Below are positions 1 through 7,811 of a stretch of DNA of 64,000 nt, in pieces. Position 1 is the first letter of the stretch. The number at the start of each line of letters is the position of its first letter. Location of the stretch: assembly GCA_964548585.1 (NCBI GenBank), contig CAZJRS010000002.1:1-64000 (forward strand). Direction: 5' to 3'. The DNA comes from Methanocella_A sp964548585. Its GTDB lineage: Archaea > Halobacteriota > Methanocellia > Methanocellales > Methanocellaceae. The notes below the pieces were generated by a model. That model had not been told where the DNA came from. It was given only the letters and a program-made list of their open reading frames with translations, and did not search any database. A program made the position numbers and the translations under genes.

Positions 1-2
1 TC

Positions 3-416
3 GGTATGCGCTTCGCCACAGAGCTGACTGCGGCGGGGCGACCGGAGAACGTCGACTTTGACGACTTCCCCTGCTTCCTGAGCAACTTGTTCCGGAAGAC
101 CCTGGAGTATCACAAGGCCAACCGGAGCTTTCTGATAGCGCTCGCAGTGGCTGCTATTCAGGACCGCAGCGTCTTCGAAAAATTCGAAGAGATAGGCGAA
201 AAAGACCTGGGAGACATAGTCGGATTTTTCAGTCGCTTCCAGGGAGTGGACTTCGCAGACAAAGGCGAGCCCTGGCTGTTCATCGCGAAGTGGTCCGACG
301 TGACCAAGAGCATCATACAGCATCACACAATCTACCCGAGGCCGTTCGACTCGGATGATGAGCTCGTCGAGCTTTTAGTCAAGATATCGCTGATGATGTG
401 GGACTATAAAGTTTGA
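3..416 (+). CDS. C-terminal part of a probable TetR-type regulator (5' end outside window)
   Basis: The frame is open to the window edge, so the true start lies upstream; an ATG at 6 is probably internal. The visible 136 residues are all-helical in character with alternating hydrophobic and charged stretches and a C-terminus MMWDYKV, which resembles the ligand-binding half of TetR-family repressors. The helix-turn-helix that would prove this is not in the window. The gene ends 28 nt before the stop of the convergent ATPase gene. Assignment is tentative; any all-helical domain of this size is an alternative. Confidence 0.5.
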   Translation, partial: GMRFATELTAAGRPENVDFDDFPCFLSNLFRKTLEYHKANRSFLIALAVAAIQDRSVFEKFEEIGEKDLGDIVGFFSRFQGVDFADKGEPWLFIAKWSDVTKSIIQHHTIYPRPFDSDDELVELLVKISLMMWDYKV

Positions 417-444
417 ATGAGTGAGCAGCCTGGCATATATTCTG

Positions 445-1728
445 TTATTCTGCCAGCTGCTTCACATTCTTCAGGTACTCCTGAAAAAGGGGATTGTAAA
501 GCCGGTATTTTCCTCTCGATACCTTAACTATAAGCTCCTTTTTAACCAGCCGATCCAGCAGCCGAGTCGTACCGCTTCCTGTCAGCTCGGACGGGGTAAC
601 CTCGCTCTGCTGCGCCACAGCCATCTGAAATAACAGCTTTTGTTCCGCATCCGATGCCCGTTCCACGTCATCCCGGAACTTAAGTCCGCCGAAGTGCTCG
701 ATCAGCTCTGGGCGTATCCTCTCAAATTCCCTGATCGTAAGTCTTCCTTCGTTCATTTCATCGAGTATATCACGCATGGTCATGGTCAGGAAATAGGGGT
801 GACCGCTCGTGATTTGATGAATCCTCTCAATCACGCCGTCATCTATCGTAAGGTCGATGCTTTCAGCTTCAAGAGGCTTTTCGATCAGCTGGCGGGTCCC
901 TTCGATATCAAAAGATCCCAGGTCAAAGCGTTCGAATAGTCTGGTAAATGGCTCGGCTTTATCTCTCATCTCAGGATAAAGGTTCACCGGCCCGGTAATA
1001 ATGAACATAAACTGGGCGCCAGATGCCGACAGACCCTGCATTACAGTCCTCAGATCATACAGTAGCTCTGCGTTTTCCCGGACGGAAAGGGCATAGTGAA
1101 TGTCATCCAGCATAATCACGGCGAGTTCTATTCCGCTGGCATGAAGCTTTTCCCAGAACCTGATCATTGTCTCCTTGAAATTGATCCCCCTTAGCGGAGA
1201 CTGTTCTCTACGCTCGAACTCCGGGTTCATGGAGATCTTTGAGATTTTCCACTTCTCGAAGACATTCAGCTCTTCTTTGATAAAATCTACTACTTTCTGT
1301 GGTAGCTCAACAGTGCTCTCGTACTCAAGAAAAATGCTCTCCATGAGATATACGAAGAACGTATCTGCATCAGAGCAACAGTTGGGGCTCAAGGGTACAC
1401 ATGCAGAAAAAATCCTGGCGTCTTCGCTCTCGTTTTTAATCATGTCCTTAAACTTCAGGAGCGTGGATGTTTTACCTACGCCCCAGCTTCCCATGACAGC
1501 TATGTTTAACGGGCGAGTAACTCCTCTGGATAGCGAAACCGCCTTCACGCTTCGGATAAATGTCGACAGAAGCTTTTCACGATTGGCATAGTATTTCGGA
1601 TTTGTCGGACCCTGTGCATTGAAAGGGTTAACGAAACGCATGCTTTTTGCTTTTGTCATTTTTGTCATGATTGTCATTTTCTCCTGCCAATCTTGAACCA
1701 CAGCGCTTCTGCTTTTCCTTCGCACCAT
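445..1728 (-). CDS. P-loop ATPase of the archaeal AAA/ORC-like group
   Basis: A 427-residue protein with a Walker A motif GSWGVGKTS near residues 80-88 and a Walker B motif VIMLDDIHYA near 204-213, followed by a helical lid and a C-terminal winged-helix-like region (about 360-420). It resembles stand-alone archaeal ATPases related to ORC/Cdc6 and STAND-type proteins; the actual role is unknown. The start is uncertain: the ATG at 1728 adds 17 residues, while ATGs at 1677, 1668 and 1659 lie inside a 25-bp repeat unit and follow an AGGAG at 1681-1685. No partner gene is obvious; the neighbour downstream is convergent. Confidence 0.8.
   Translation of the reverse strand: MVRRKSRSAVVQDWQEKMTIMTKMTKAKSMRFVNPFNAQGPTNPKYYANREKLLSTFIRSVKAVSLSRGVTRPLNIAVMGSWGVGKTSTLLKFKDMIKNESEDARIFSACVPLSPNCCSDADTFFVYLMESIFLEYESTVELPQKVVDFIKEELNVFEKWKISKISMNPEFERREQSPLRGINFKETMIRFWEKLHASGIELAVIMLDDIHYALSVRENAELLYDLRTVMQGLSASGAQFMFIITGPVNLYPEMRDKAEPFTRLFERFDLGSFDIEGTRQLIEKPLEAESIDLTIDDGVIERIHQITSGHPYFLTMTMRDILDEMNEGRLTIREFERIRPELIEHFGGLKFRDDVERASDAEQKLLFQMAVAQQSEVTPSELTGSGTTRLLDRLVKKELIVKVSRGKYRLYNPLFQEYLKNVKQLAE
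1655..1679. repeat. TGACA repeat unit, copy 1, overlapping the ATPase gene start
   Basis: On the minus strand this 25-bp unit carries TGAC(A) three times at 9-bp spacing. It encodes Met-Thr-rich residues 18-25 of the long form of the ATPase. The same unit occurs twice more at 1828-1880. The Met-Thr run is better explained by DNA repetition than by protein function. Confidence 0.75.
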
Positions 1729-1827
1729 TTGTGGATAAGCCTGCCGTTATAATGCATCCCTGTACCGGGATACACCTGTCTTCCACAAACTGCGCATGTC
1801 TTTGCTGGCATCTTACTCTACCGGAAT

Positions 1828-1880
1828 GTCATTTTTGTCACGATTGTCATTTCGTGTCATTTTTGTCATCATTGTCATTT
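1828..1880. repeat. TGACA repeat units, copies 2 and 3, upstream of the ATPase gene
   Basis: Two further 25-bp units at 1828-1852 and 1856-1880 differ from copy 1 at only one or two central bases. Seen from the ATPase gene they lie about 100-150 bp upstream of the longest start. Nested TGACA words at 9-bp spacing suggest an iterated protein-binding site (inference), possibly autoregulatory. A leftover of repeat expansion is the simpler alternative. Confidence 0.7.
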
Positions 1881-1966
1881 TGACTATGTAAGGATATACT
1901 TTACTATAGTCTGTGGTGTGACTATTCGAACTCGCTCTCAATACGGCGCATCACTCGGTCCTGAAG

Positions 1967-2089
1967 TTACCGCCAGGTATTGATCGCTATCGCGGTGAGC
2001 CACAGGACTCCCCCGATACGGAAATAGAGAGGATTGACCCGCTTTTTACAGTACCAGTATGCCATAGCTCCGGCGCCGACGGCGATCAT
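1967..2089 (-). CDS. possible small two-helix membrane protein
   Basis: A 40-codon frame starting ATG ATC GCC, with a possible TTG start 24 nt further upstream. It would encode two hydrophobic stretches separated by a KKR-containing turn, consistent with a small membrane hairpin. An AGGA lies close before the ATG. It sits in the otherwise empty 1729-2127 interval, divergent from the glycosyltransferase. No family is recognised and chance coding cannot be excluded. Confidence 0.3.
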   Translation of the reverse strand: MIAVGAGAMAYWYCKKRVNPLYFRIGGVLWLTAIAINTWR

Positions 2090-2127
2090 GCATCCTTTTT
2101 TTACGGTTAGCAAAGGGATTATGGTCA

Positions 2128-3342
2128 ATGAGCATTCTTTATCCTTTGATGAAGATCGCCGTCTTTTCCGACACGTTCTATCCGCAGGTGAACGGCGTGG
2201 TCAACGCCATCCGCAACTTCAATAAAATGCTGATCGAGCGAGGCCACACTATCACAGTATACACGTCGGGAAAAACTACCGGTATTACTCACATGGACGG
2301 TGCGGAAGTCCGGAAGTATATAGCCTTCACCCTACCGCAGTACCCCGACTACGAGCCCTCGCCTAACGTGATCGGCCCGGCCATGAGCGCGGTGAAGTTC
2401 AAGCCTGACCTCGTGCACGCGCATACGCAGTTCATGATGGGCTACAGTGCCTGGATGGCCGCCCGGAGGCTCGGAGTTCCGCTGGTAGGTACGTTCCATA
2501 CGCCGGTCGAAGAGTACGTGATGTACGTGGCCAAACATTCTAAGATGAGCCAGCGTCTTCTCAAGAGGATCGCCAAGGAGTACCAGGACTGGTTTTACAA
2601 GAGATGCGACCTCATCATCGTCCCCGCGCCCTCGGCTGCAAAGTACCTGAACGTCAAGAAAAAGCCGATCGTCACCGTGTCCAACGGCCTCGATCTGGCT
2701 CGCTACGGCCTCGCAGGCCGGGATGAAATCCGGGCGCGGTTCGGGCTTGGCTCATCGCCGGTCATCATGCACGGCGGCCGGCTCAGCTACGAGAAGCGTA
2801 TAGAAGGTGTCATAGCGGCGATGCCGGCAGTCCTGGAAAAAGTCCCGGACGCGAAGCTCATGATTGTCGGCAAAGGACCGTCGATGAAGTCCCTGGAAGC
2901 CCAGGTGAAAAACCTCGGCATCGAGAAAAGCATCGTGTTTACCGGCTATGTTAGCGATGATGACTTTCCGAAGATGTTCGCCGCCTCAGACGTGGTGGCG
3001 ATCAACTCTCCGGTAGAAACGCAGTCGCTGATCATACTGGAAGCCATGGCGACCGGAGTTCCTGTTGTAGGTGCAGACTCAGCGGCCATACCGGACGCGG
3101 TGGTCAGCGGAGAGAACGGGTTTTTGTTCAAGCCGGATGACAGTAAGGCGCTGGCGGAATACTTGATAAGGATTCTGTCTGACGACGCGCTTAGAGCGAA
3201 GCTCAAAGAAGGTGCACTCACCACCGCAAGTGAGCATTCGCTGGAAAAGTCTGCTGATAAGCTATTGAAAGTCTACGAGCAAGCGCTGGAGTTGAAGGCG
3301 AAAAAGAAAAGTTTGCTCAAGCGTATCCGCAGAGAGCAGTGA
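2128..3342 (+). CDS. GT4-family glycosyltransferase
   Basis: A GT-B fold glycosyltransferase of family 4 that would transfer a sugar from an activated donor to a lipid or glycan at the cytoplasmic face. The N-terminus MKIAVFSDTFYPQVNGV is the classic acceptor-domain opening. The donor half has GRLSYEKR (around residue 215) and the EX7E-type segment with EAMATGVPVVG (around 308). A lysine-rich tail ends the protein. Length (404 aa) is normal. The ATG at 2128 follows an AAAGGG run; the ATG at 2149, right at the conserved motif, is an equally good start. It resembles archaeal mannosyl/glucosyltransferases of lipid glycosylation; acceptor unknown. Confidence 0.9.
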   Translation: MSILYPLMKIAVFSDTFYPQVNGVVNAIRNFNKMLIERGHTITVYTSGKTTGITHMDGAEVRKYIAFTLPQYPDYEPSPNVIGPAMSAVKFKPDLVHAHTQFMMGYSAWMAARRLGVPLVGTFHTPVEEYVMYVAKHSKMSQRLLKRIAKEYQDWFYKRCDLIIVPAPSAAKYLNVKKKPIVTVSNGLDLARYGLAGRDEIRARFGLGSSPVIMHGGRLSYEKRIEGVIAAMPAVLEKVPDAKLMIVGKGPSMKSLEAQVKNLGIEKSIVFTGYVSDDDFPKMFAASDVVAINSPVETQSLIILEAMATGVPVVGADSAAIPDAVVSGENGFLFKPDDSKALAEYLIRILSDDALRAKLKEGALTTASEHSLEKSADKLLKVYEQALELKAKKKSLLKRIRREQ

Positions 3343-3381
3343 GTATTACTATCCGGTATCCCGGATAACCTCTTTTTTTAC

Positions 3382-3834
3382 TTATCTGGACACACTGCGG
3401 AGCTCTCTCAGCACCCGCAGCGACGTCTCCAGGATCTCCATATACATCTTGATGCGCTCGGGATAAATCTCCGTAGCCATCCTACCGGATATCTCGTTGA
3501 TCTTGGCGATGACTATCGCCTCGATGGCCGCCTCATCCAGGCTGGCATCTCCCATGACGACACTCACCTGCTGCCGCTGCTGCGGGATCTCTGTCACCGG
3601 GCCTTTTCTGACCGGCTCCATGGCCTGCGGGGACAGAGCGGGCCTGGTCTCTACGGGCACGGCGAGGTTGGACTCTTCCTTCTTCGAGTCGCAGACCGCA
3701 CATACGACTTTGCCGTGGTACTTGAACATAGGGGCGCCGCACTCGCAGTGCTTGGCTAGCATCGTGCCGCCTCGCTCCAGCATCTTTGTCACCTTTTTGA
3801 GGTTGTCGTCTTCCATCGCATCACGTCTCTCCAT
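3382..3834 (-). CDS. Sjogren's/scleroderma autoantigen 1 (p27) family zinc-ribbon protein
   Basis: A 150-aa protein with an N-terminal helix, then a zinc ribbon CEC-X17-CAVC around residues 31-52, a low-complexity Pro-rich linker and a C-terminal helical segment. This order matches the archaeal/eukaryotic p27 autoantigen family (PF06677), whose biochemical role is unsettled. The start used is the first ATG; MEDDN six codons later is an alternative. It is convergent with the glycosyltransferase gene (39 nt apart) and divergent from the membrane protein at 3916. Confidence 0.8.
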   Translation of the reverse strand: MERRDAMEDDNLKKVTKMLERGGTMLAKHCECGAPMFKYHGKVVCAVCDSKKEESNLAVPVETRPALSPQAMEPVRKGPVTEIPQQRQQVSVVMGDASLDEAAIEAIVIAKINEISGRMATEIYPERIKMYMEILETSLRVLRELRSVSR

Positions 3835-3915
3835 ATCTCTGCCCTGTCGCTACTATAAAGGTTTCTCTCCCACCTCCGGGGTGAAGATTTATAGCCTTGC
3901 AGCGCTGCCTATTAT

Positions 3916-4413
3916 GTGATGGGGAAAGCTATGAACAGGTCGATCGGGGCGCAGGCCCGGAAGATCCTGACGATGGAGCGGGCGCTGGTCATTGTGACGG
4001 CAGTCCTGACCGTTATCACACTGGGAGCGTCGATCTACTTTGAAAAAATTCATGGGCTAAGGCCTTACTCGTTCGCTATCGCACTGGTGTCGGTCGTCGT
4101 CTCATACGGGTGTTTCTGGGCACTGTTCAGCTTTTTCAAGAGCGAATTCCAGTACAGGGCGCCCGGCAGGAAAAAAGCCAGACTGGCTCTCTGGGCTGCT
4201 TCCGTATATATTGCCATCGCATCCTTCGTAGCCTATGTCGTGGCCTTCAGCATGCTTGGGCTAAGCATGCCGTGGGTAGGACCTGGCCGGGATGCTCTCT
4301 ACGTATGCTATTTCCTGCTGGCAGTCTCCGCCGTATTCATGTCCCGGAGCGCTGCCTTCTATCTAAAATTGCGCTCCTATGTCTTACGCTCGCTTGACAA
4401 CCTTGCCCGGTAA
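3916..4413 (+). CDS. predicted four-helix membrane protein of unknown function
   Basis: 165 residues with four hydrophobic segments at roughly 20-38, 50-72, 92-116 and 128-146, separated by short Arg/Lys loops. The start is GTG at 3916 immediately followed by ATG at 3919. No conserved catalytic motif is visible and the family is not recognised. It stands alone, with the UPF0147 promoter right after its stop codon. Confidence 0.65.
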   Translation: MMGKAMNRSIGAQARKILTMERALVIVTAVLTVITLGASIYFEKIHGLRPYSFAIALVSVVVSYGCFWALFSFFKSEFQYRAPGRKKARLALWAASVYIAIASFVAYVVAFSMLGLSMPWVGPGRDALYVCYFLLAVSAVFMSRSAAFYLKLRSYVLRSLDNLAR

Positions 4414-4415
4414 GG

Positions 4416-4423
4416 TTTATATC
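4416..4423 (+). promoter_or_regulatory. TATA box for the UPF0147 gene
   Basis: TTTATATC begins three bases after the preceding stop codon. Transcription would start near 4445 and leave a leader of about 100 nt before the UPF0147 ATG, long for an archaeon, containing the upstream frame at 4476. Confidence 0.55.
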
Positions 4424-4475
4424 TATGCCATGCAATTATTGATATAGAGAAGACCGAAAATTTTTTTGTGAAACG

Positions 4476-4574
4476 ATGAGTACAGGTATAGCCATCAAGG
4501 AGTACCGTACTGATCCGATTTTCGATCGACCAACCGAAGGTGGTGCCAAATGTCATCTAACGCTGACGCCGTAA
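4476..4574 (+). CDS. possible upstream ORF overlapping the UPF0147 start
   Basis: A 32-codon frame starting ATG AGT ACA GGT and ending TAA at 4572-4574, so it overlaps the first 25 nt of the UPF0147 gene in a different frame. It ends within the region where the UPF0147 Shine-Dalgarno and start are read, so its translation could couple to or compete with initiation at 4550. No similarity is recognised; chance occurrence is quite possible. Confidence 0.25.
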   Translation: MSTGIAIKEYRTDPIFDRPTEGGAKCHLTLTP

Positions 4575-4819
4575 TCAAGCAGTGCGTGGAAGTGCTGTCC
4601 CGTATCAAGGACGACGACACCGTACCACGTAACATCAGAAGAAACGCGGATACCGTGAAAAACAAATTACTTAACACCAGTGAGACACCGGCGGTAAGGG
4701 CTGCGTCGAGCATATCGATCCTCGATGATATCTCCAACGACCCCAACATCCCGCTGCACACAAGAACACTGATCTGGAACATCGCCAGTCAGCTGGAGAC
4801 AATCTCCGTTGACGGTTGA
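4550..4819 (+). CDS. UPF0147 family protein
   Basis: 89 residues, the usual size for this small all-helical archaeal family. The characteristic region with VPRNIRRNAD near residue 25 and LHTRTLIWNI near 71 is present. The family is widespread in Euryarchaeota with no assigned function. A GGTGGTG Shine-Dalgarno sits at 4539-4545, five bases before the ATG. It is followed by about 280 bp of AT-rich non-coding DNA. Confidence 0.9.
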   Translation: MSSNADAVIKQCVEVLSRIKDDDTVPRNIRRNADTVKNKLLNTSETPAVRAASSISILDDISNDPNIPLHTRTLIWNIASQLETISVDG

Positions 4820-5050
4820 GTTTTTCAACCGTTTTACCCCTTTATTTCGAGTGGAATCGACTAATCTTCAATTCGTTTGTCGTGCTGGTGTACGCCGTTA
4901 CTTCTAAACTTTTCCAGAATCATCAGCATGCTATCAAGCATGAAGGATCCGCTATAATATCAATTTTAGAATAATACGTCGCTACTTTTATTACTCTTTC
5001 TCGATATTGCCGCATTTATTACAGTATTTTCGGCGAGGGAGACCATCAAA

Positions 5051-5068
5051 TCTATATACAAATATAAG
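5051..5068 (+). promoter_or_regulatory. TATA-rich promoter of the ATP-grasp pair
   Basis: TCTATATACAAATATAAG lies about 35-50 bp upstream of the GTG start at 5101. Transcription would begin close to 5080-5095, giving a very short leader. It is the only TATA-like element in the 280-bp gap. Confidence 0.5.
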
Positions 5069-5100
5069 ACTAATAATCAATAACACGGAAGTGTCCTTTA

Positions 5101-5751
5101 GTGACCATTATAGTGAGCGAAGACGATGACGAAGCGGATTATAGTCCGTTTGCTTTTCTCCAGTCGTCCGTGAAGGGCGACGTTTTGAACGTATCACACG
5201 ATTACCGGTACCAGAAGATGGGTTACTACGTTTCTATGCACGCCGAAATGTGCGGCAGCCACGTAACCCCCAGGTGCTCGGACATTCTCGACACGCACCG
5301 CAACCCCCTGCTCATGCTCCGGGCAGCCCGGGCGGGCATTCCATGCCTCCCGTACACGCTCGTCTCAAAGTACGAGCGGAACATGGAGTTACCGGCGCTG
5401 TGCTTTGCAGTCAACCCGTATACGTGCAACTCAGTGACACAGGTCAAGTCAGAATCCAAGATGCTCCGCACCATGAAGAGCCTGAGCATGAATAACCGCT
5501 ACCCCGTATCGGTCCAGCCCCTGATGGGCGATGTCATCGAGGCAGTACAGGCCTTCGGAGAGACAGACGTGCCCGAGGCGAAGGCGATCGCGCAGAAGTT
5601 CTACGACGTGTTCAAAGTACCGATCGGTAAGCTCGTCCTGCAGGTCGTCAACGGAGAGGCTCGGCTATCCCACTTTGAGCCGGCGCTAAAAGGCGAAGTT
5701 GACTGGAGCCTGGTCCACGAGCGGGTTCGTGCCTTCAGAGGATATGCATGA
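5101..5751 (+). CDS. RimK-like ATP-grasp N-terminal (RLAN) domain protein
   Basis: A 216-aa protein matching the RLAN domain that is normally fused to the N-terminus of a RimK-type ATP-grasp ligase. It has the conserved VLNVSHDYRYQKMGYYVS segment near residues 27-46 and the GKLVLQVVNGE region towards the C-terminus. The start is GTG after a GGAAGTG Shine-Dalgarno. The stop overlaps the next ATG as ATGA, so the two are translationally coupled and probably act as one enzyme. The pathway is unknown; related fused proteins are thought to form amide or peptide bonds. Confidence 0.75.
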   Translation: MTIIVSEDDDEADYSPFAFLQSSVKGDVLNVSHDYRYQKMGYYVSMHAEMCGSHVTPRCSDILDTHRNPLLMLRAARAGIPCLPYTLVSKYERNMELPALCFAVNPYTCNSVTQVKSESKMLRTMKSLSMNNRYPVSVQPLMGDVIEAVQAFGETDVPEAKAIAQKFYDVFKVPIGKLVLQVVNGEARLSHFEPALKGEVDWSLVHERVRAFRGYA

Positions 5752-6689
5752 AGATTGGATGCTTTGTAGAGAAATACAACTTCCACACGAAAGACGAGAC
5801 CCTGGCTCTGGAGCGCTTCAAGCTGACCGCAGAGTCCATGGGGCATGGTTTTGAATTCCTCTTCAAGAAGGACCTGAACCGGCTGGGGGAGTTCGACTCG
5901 ATCTTCATCCGGGCGAATACAGACCCGATGAACACTGCCTATGTGGTGTCTCGCATGGCCGATGCCATGGGAAAGGTAGTCATCGACGACCCTCATTCCA
6001 TCCGGACGTGCTCCTCGAAAGTTGTGCTGGACGGGCTGTTCAAGCAGAATGAAATTCCTGCCCCAAAGTCGCTGTTATTCGATGGCAACTACAGGCCTGA
6101 GGGCCTGAAGTATATTTTTGACTACCTGAAGTTTCCTGTCGTCGTGAAAGCGCCGTACACGAAGTTCTCGTCCCACGTGGAGAAAGCCCATGATGAGGCT
6201 GAATTCAAAGAGATCACTTCAAGATATCTCAAAAACGCCACGCCGATCGTGCTACAGGAGTTCATGCCCACGTCCTTCGACTGGCGGGTAGGGATGCTCG
6301 ATAACAAAGTCCTGTACCTCTGCAAGTACATGATGCCCAAGGGCGGGTGGAAGGTCAAGTCCATCGTCAACGGCAAGAATATCTGGGGCGACACAGTGCC
6401 CATCTTCCGGAAGAACATCTCCCGGAAGCTGGAAAACCTCGCCATCAAGGTCTCGCAGTGCGTGGGCGACGGCCTGTACGGGCTGGACATCAAAGAGGTC
6501 AACGGCGAGTACTACTGCATCGAGATCAACGACAATCCCAGCTTCTACGGCGGCCTGGAAGATGGCAAGGACAAGGATATCTACGAAAAGATCATCGAGC
6601 GTCTCACGTCCGGCAGGCGGGTTAAGCCCGGATCGTACACCATCGCCGCGGGAACGGCTGAGTACGTCACTCTGCCAGCCGGGATCTGA
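5748..6689 (+). CDS. RimK-family ATP-grasp ligase
   Basis: 313 residues with the ATP-grasp layout: N-terminal pre-ATP-grasp region, a DDPHSIRTCSSK stretch near 80, nucleotide-binding FPVVVKAPYTKFSSHV near 128, QEFMPTSFDWRVG near 172, and the metal-binding YCIEINDNPSF near 259. Such enzymes use ATP to activate a carboxylate and join it to an amine. It overlaps the RLAN-domain gene by four bases, so the pair together equals the roughly 500-aa fused protein seen in bacteria. Substrates cannot be read from sequence. Confidence 0.85.
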   Translation: MKIGCFVEKYNFHTKDETLALERFKLTAESMGHGFEFLFKKDLNRLGEFDSIFIRANTDPMNTAYVVSRMADAMGKVVIDDPHSIRTCSSKVVLDGLFKQNEIPAPKSLLFDGNYRPEGLKYIFDYLKFPVVVKAPYTKFSSHVEKAHDEAEFKEITSRYLKNATPIVLQEFMPTSFDWRVGMLDNKVLYLCKYMMPKGGWKVKSIVNGKNIWGDTVPIFRKNISRKLENLAIKVSQCVGDGLYGLDIKEVNGEYYCIEINDNPSFYGGLEDGKDKDIYEKIIERLTSGRRVKPGSYTIAAGTAEYVTLPAGI

Positions 6690-6733
6690 CCGGCGACGGC
6701 CGGGACGGACCGGAGTCCGTCTGGCCTGTTTAC

Positions 6734-6997
6734 TTACCTGCCTATCGCCTGGCTGATCTCGGCGCCGGCGATCTTCGTCAAAGGCCTGCCCGTGATGCAG
6801 TAATAGTTCGTGCCCAGGAAATTCTTGTTCTTGTACACATCGCAGGTCGGGCAGATACACGCTACCGGCGTGGGCTTTTTCTCGCTCTTGTCGTTATAAC
6901 AATAGGCTACCTTAGCCTCGTTGGGCTTGGTCGGGCAGTCCCCGCATTTGCACGACGATTCTATCCACTTCTTATCTTCGTCAGATACGCCTAACAT
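6734..6997 (-). CDS. DUF2769 cysteine-rich small protein
   Basis: 86 residues from the ATG at 6997, chosen because GGTGAT precedes it; a frame 10 codons longer exists but lacks a ribosome site. Cysteines are arranged CKCGDCP near the N-terminus and CICPTC in the middle, plus two single cysteines, suggesting a zinc- or iron-sulfur-binding module. The pattern matches DUF2769, common in methanogens and of unknown function. It converges with the ATP-grasp gene. Confidence 0.7.
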   Translation of the reverse strand: MLGVSDEDKKWIESSCKCGDCPTKPNEAKVAYCYNDKSEKKPTPVACICPTCDVYKNKNFLGTNYYCITGRPLTKIAGAEISQAIGR

Positions 6998-7179
6998 TAA
7001 TATCACCGTTATCAAATTGAGAATCATGGATAAAATATTGCGCTGCGATAACTGCGGCTTCAGCGCCTGATGGCGCTGTCATAACTGGCGATGTTCTGGC
7101 ATTCACCTTCGCGATCAGCACTCAACCCGAAGGTTCTTCTTCTGAGGCCTGCCGCAGCTCTAGGTTGATTTCTCAATAT

Positions 7180-7194
7180 CCTAGCATTGTTAGG
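7180..7194. promoter_or_regulatory. DtxR-type operator upstream of feoA
   Basis: CCTAGCATTGTTAGG is a CCTAR-N5-YTAGG palindrome. Exactly 45 bases after the CCTAG half comes CGTTATTAC (7230-7238), the same spacing and word as at 14675-14733 and 21752 onward. An A/T-rich block between them is a likely TATA region. I read it as the binding site of the DtxR/MntR-family regulator encoded at 14251. Confidence 0.6.
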
Positions 7195-7272
7195 CATGAC
7201 TAAATCTCTCCTAAAATCTTTAGGGCACTCGTTATTACAACCTAAGCCACATCAAGCCTTCAATGGATTAAC

Positions 7273-7291
7273 TGCGGCATTATCAGCCGTA
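7273..7291 (+). promoter_or_regulatory. leader hairpin upstream of feoA
   Basis: TGCGGC pairs with GCCGTA (six pairs, one G-U) around the loop ATTATCA, at the same position relative to CGTTATTAC as the hairpins before the two cysteine-rich miniproteins. The 7028-7353 interval holds no gene beyond this promoter-leader unit. Confidence 0.4.
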
Positions 7292-7353
7292 ATCTGATCA
7301 AGCGCCAGCGATGGCGTGGCTATCTATCATTCTGATATACTGAGGGATAAAAA

Positions 7354-7587
7354 ATGGAATTAATGCTCAAGGATCTGAAACCAGGTGAGAAGGGCGTGAT
7401 ATCTGCCTTTACCAGCTCTGGAGCCGTTCGCAAACGGCTCCTCGACATGGGCGTCATCAAAGGGGAGACGATCGAAATGGAGAAAGTGGCGCCGCTCGGT
7501 GACCCTATTCAGGTGATGATCAAGGGATATCACCTGACGCTCAGGAAGACTGAGGCAGAGAGCGTACTGGTACAGGTGGTCAGGTGA
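7354..7587 (+). CDS. feoA: FeoA, ferrous iron transport accessory protein (copy 1)
   Basis: 77 residues with the SH3-like FeoA fold signature: LKPGEKGVISAF, the RKRLLDMGVIKGE segment, and a C-terminal YHLTLRKTEAESV strand pair. FeoA binds FeoB in the membrane and is needed for ferrous iron uptake. TGAGGGA precedes the ATG. The stop overlaps the second feoA start as GTGA, giving the order feoA-feoA-feoB. Iron-dependent control through the CCTAG-N5-TTAGG palindrome upstream is likely. Confidence 0.92.
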   Translation: MELMLKDLKPGEKGVISAFTSSGAVRKRLLDMGVIKGETIEMEKVAPLGDPIQVMIKGYHLTLRKTEAESVLVQVVR

Positions 7588-7811
7588 TCCCGCTGGGCAA
7601 CGCCGGCGAAGGCCGAAACGTCCGCATCAAGAACATCCATGTCGAAGAGCGGCTGGGGAAGCGGATGTGCGACCTGGGATTGTATCCCGGCATGAAGATC
7701 ACAGTCGTGAAAAACGACCGGAACGGCCCGATGGTCTTGCAAGTCCTGGAATCAAAGCTCATGCTCGGCAGAGATCAGGCAAATGACATACAAGTGGAGG
7801 AGCTAAAATGA
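7584..7811 (+). CDS. feoA: FeoA, ferrous iron transport accessory protein (copy 2)
   Basis: 75 residues, GTG start overlapping the first feoA stop by four bases and itself overlapping feoB as ATGA. It keeps EERLGKRMCDLGLYPGMK and a terminal LMLGRDQANDIQV, the standard FeoA pattern. Two divergent FeoA paralogs before one FeoB is a common archaeal arrangement, perhaps forming a hetero-oligomer on the transporter. Translation is clearly coupled across all three genes. Confidence 0.92.
   Translation: MIPLGNAGEGRNVRIKNIHVEERLGKRMCDLGLYPGMKITVVKNDRNGPMVLQVLESKLMLGRDQANDIQVEELK

Noticed and set aside
2034..2225. 63-codon frame before the glycosyltransferase
   Set aside because: Overlaps the real gene in another frame and has no family resemblance.
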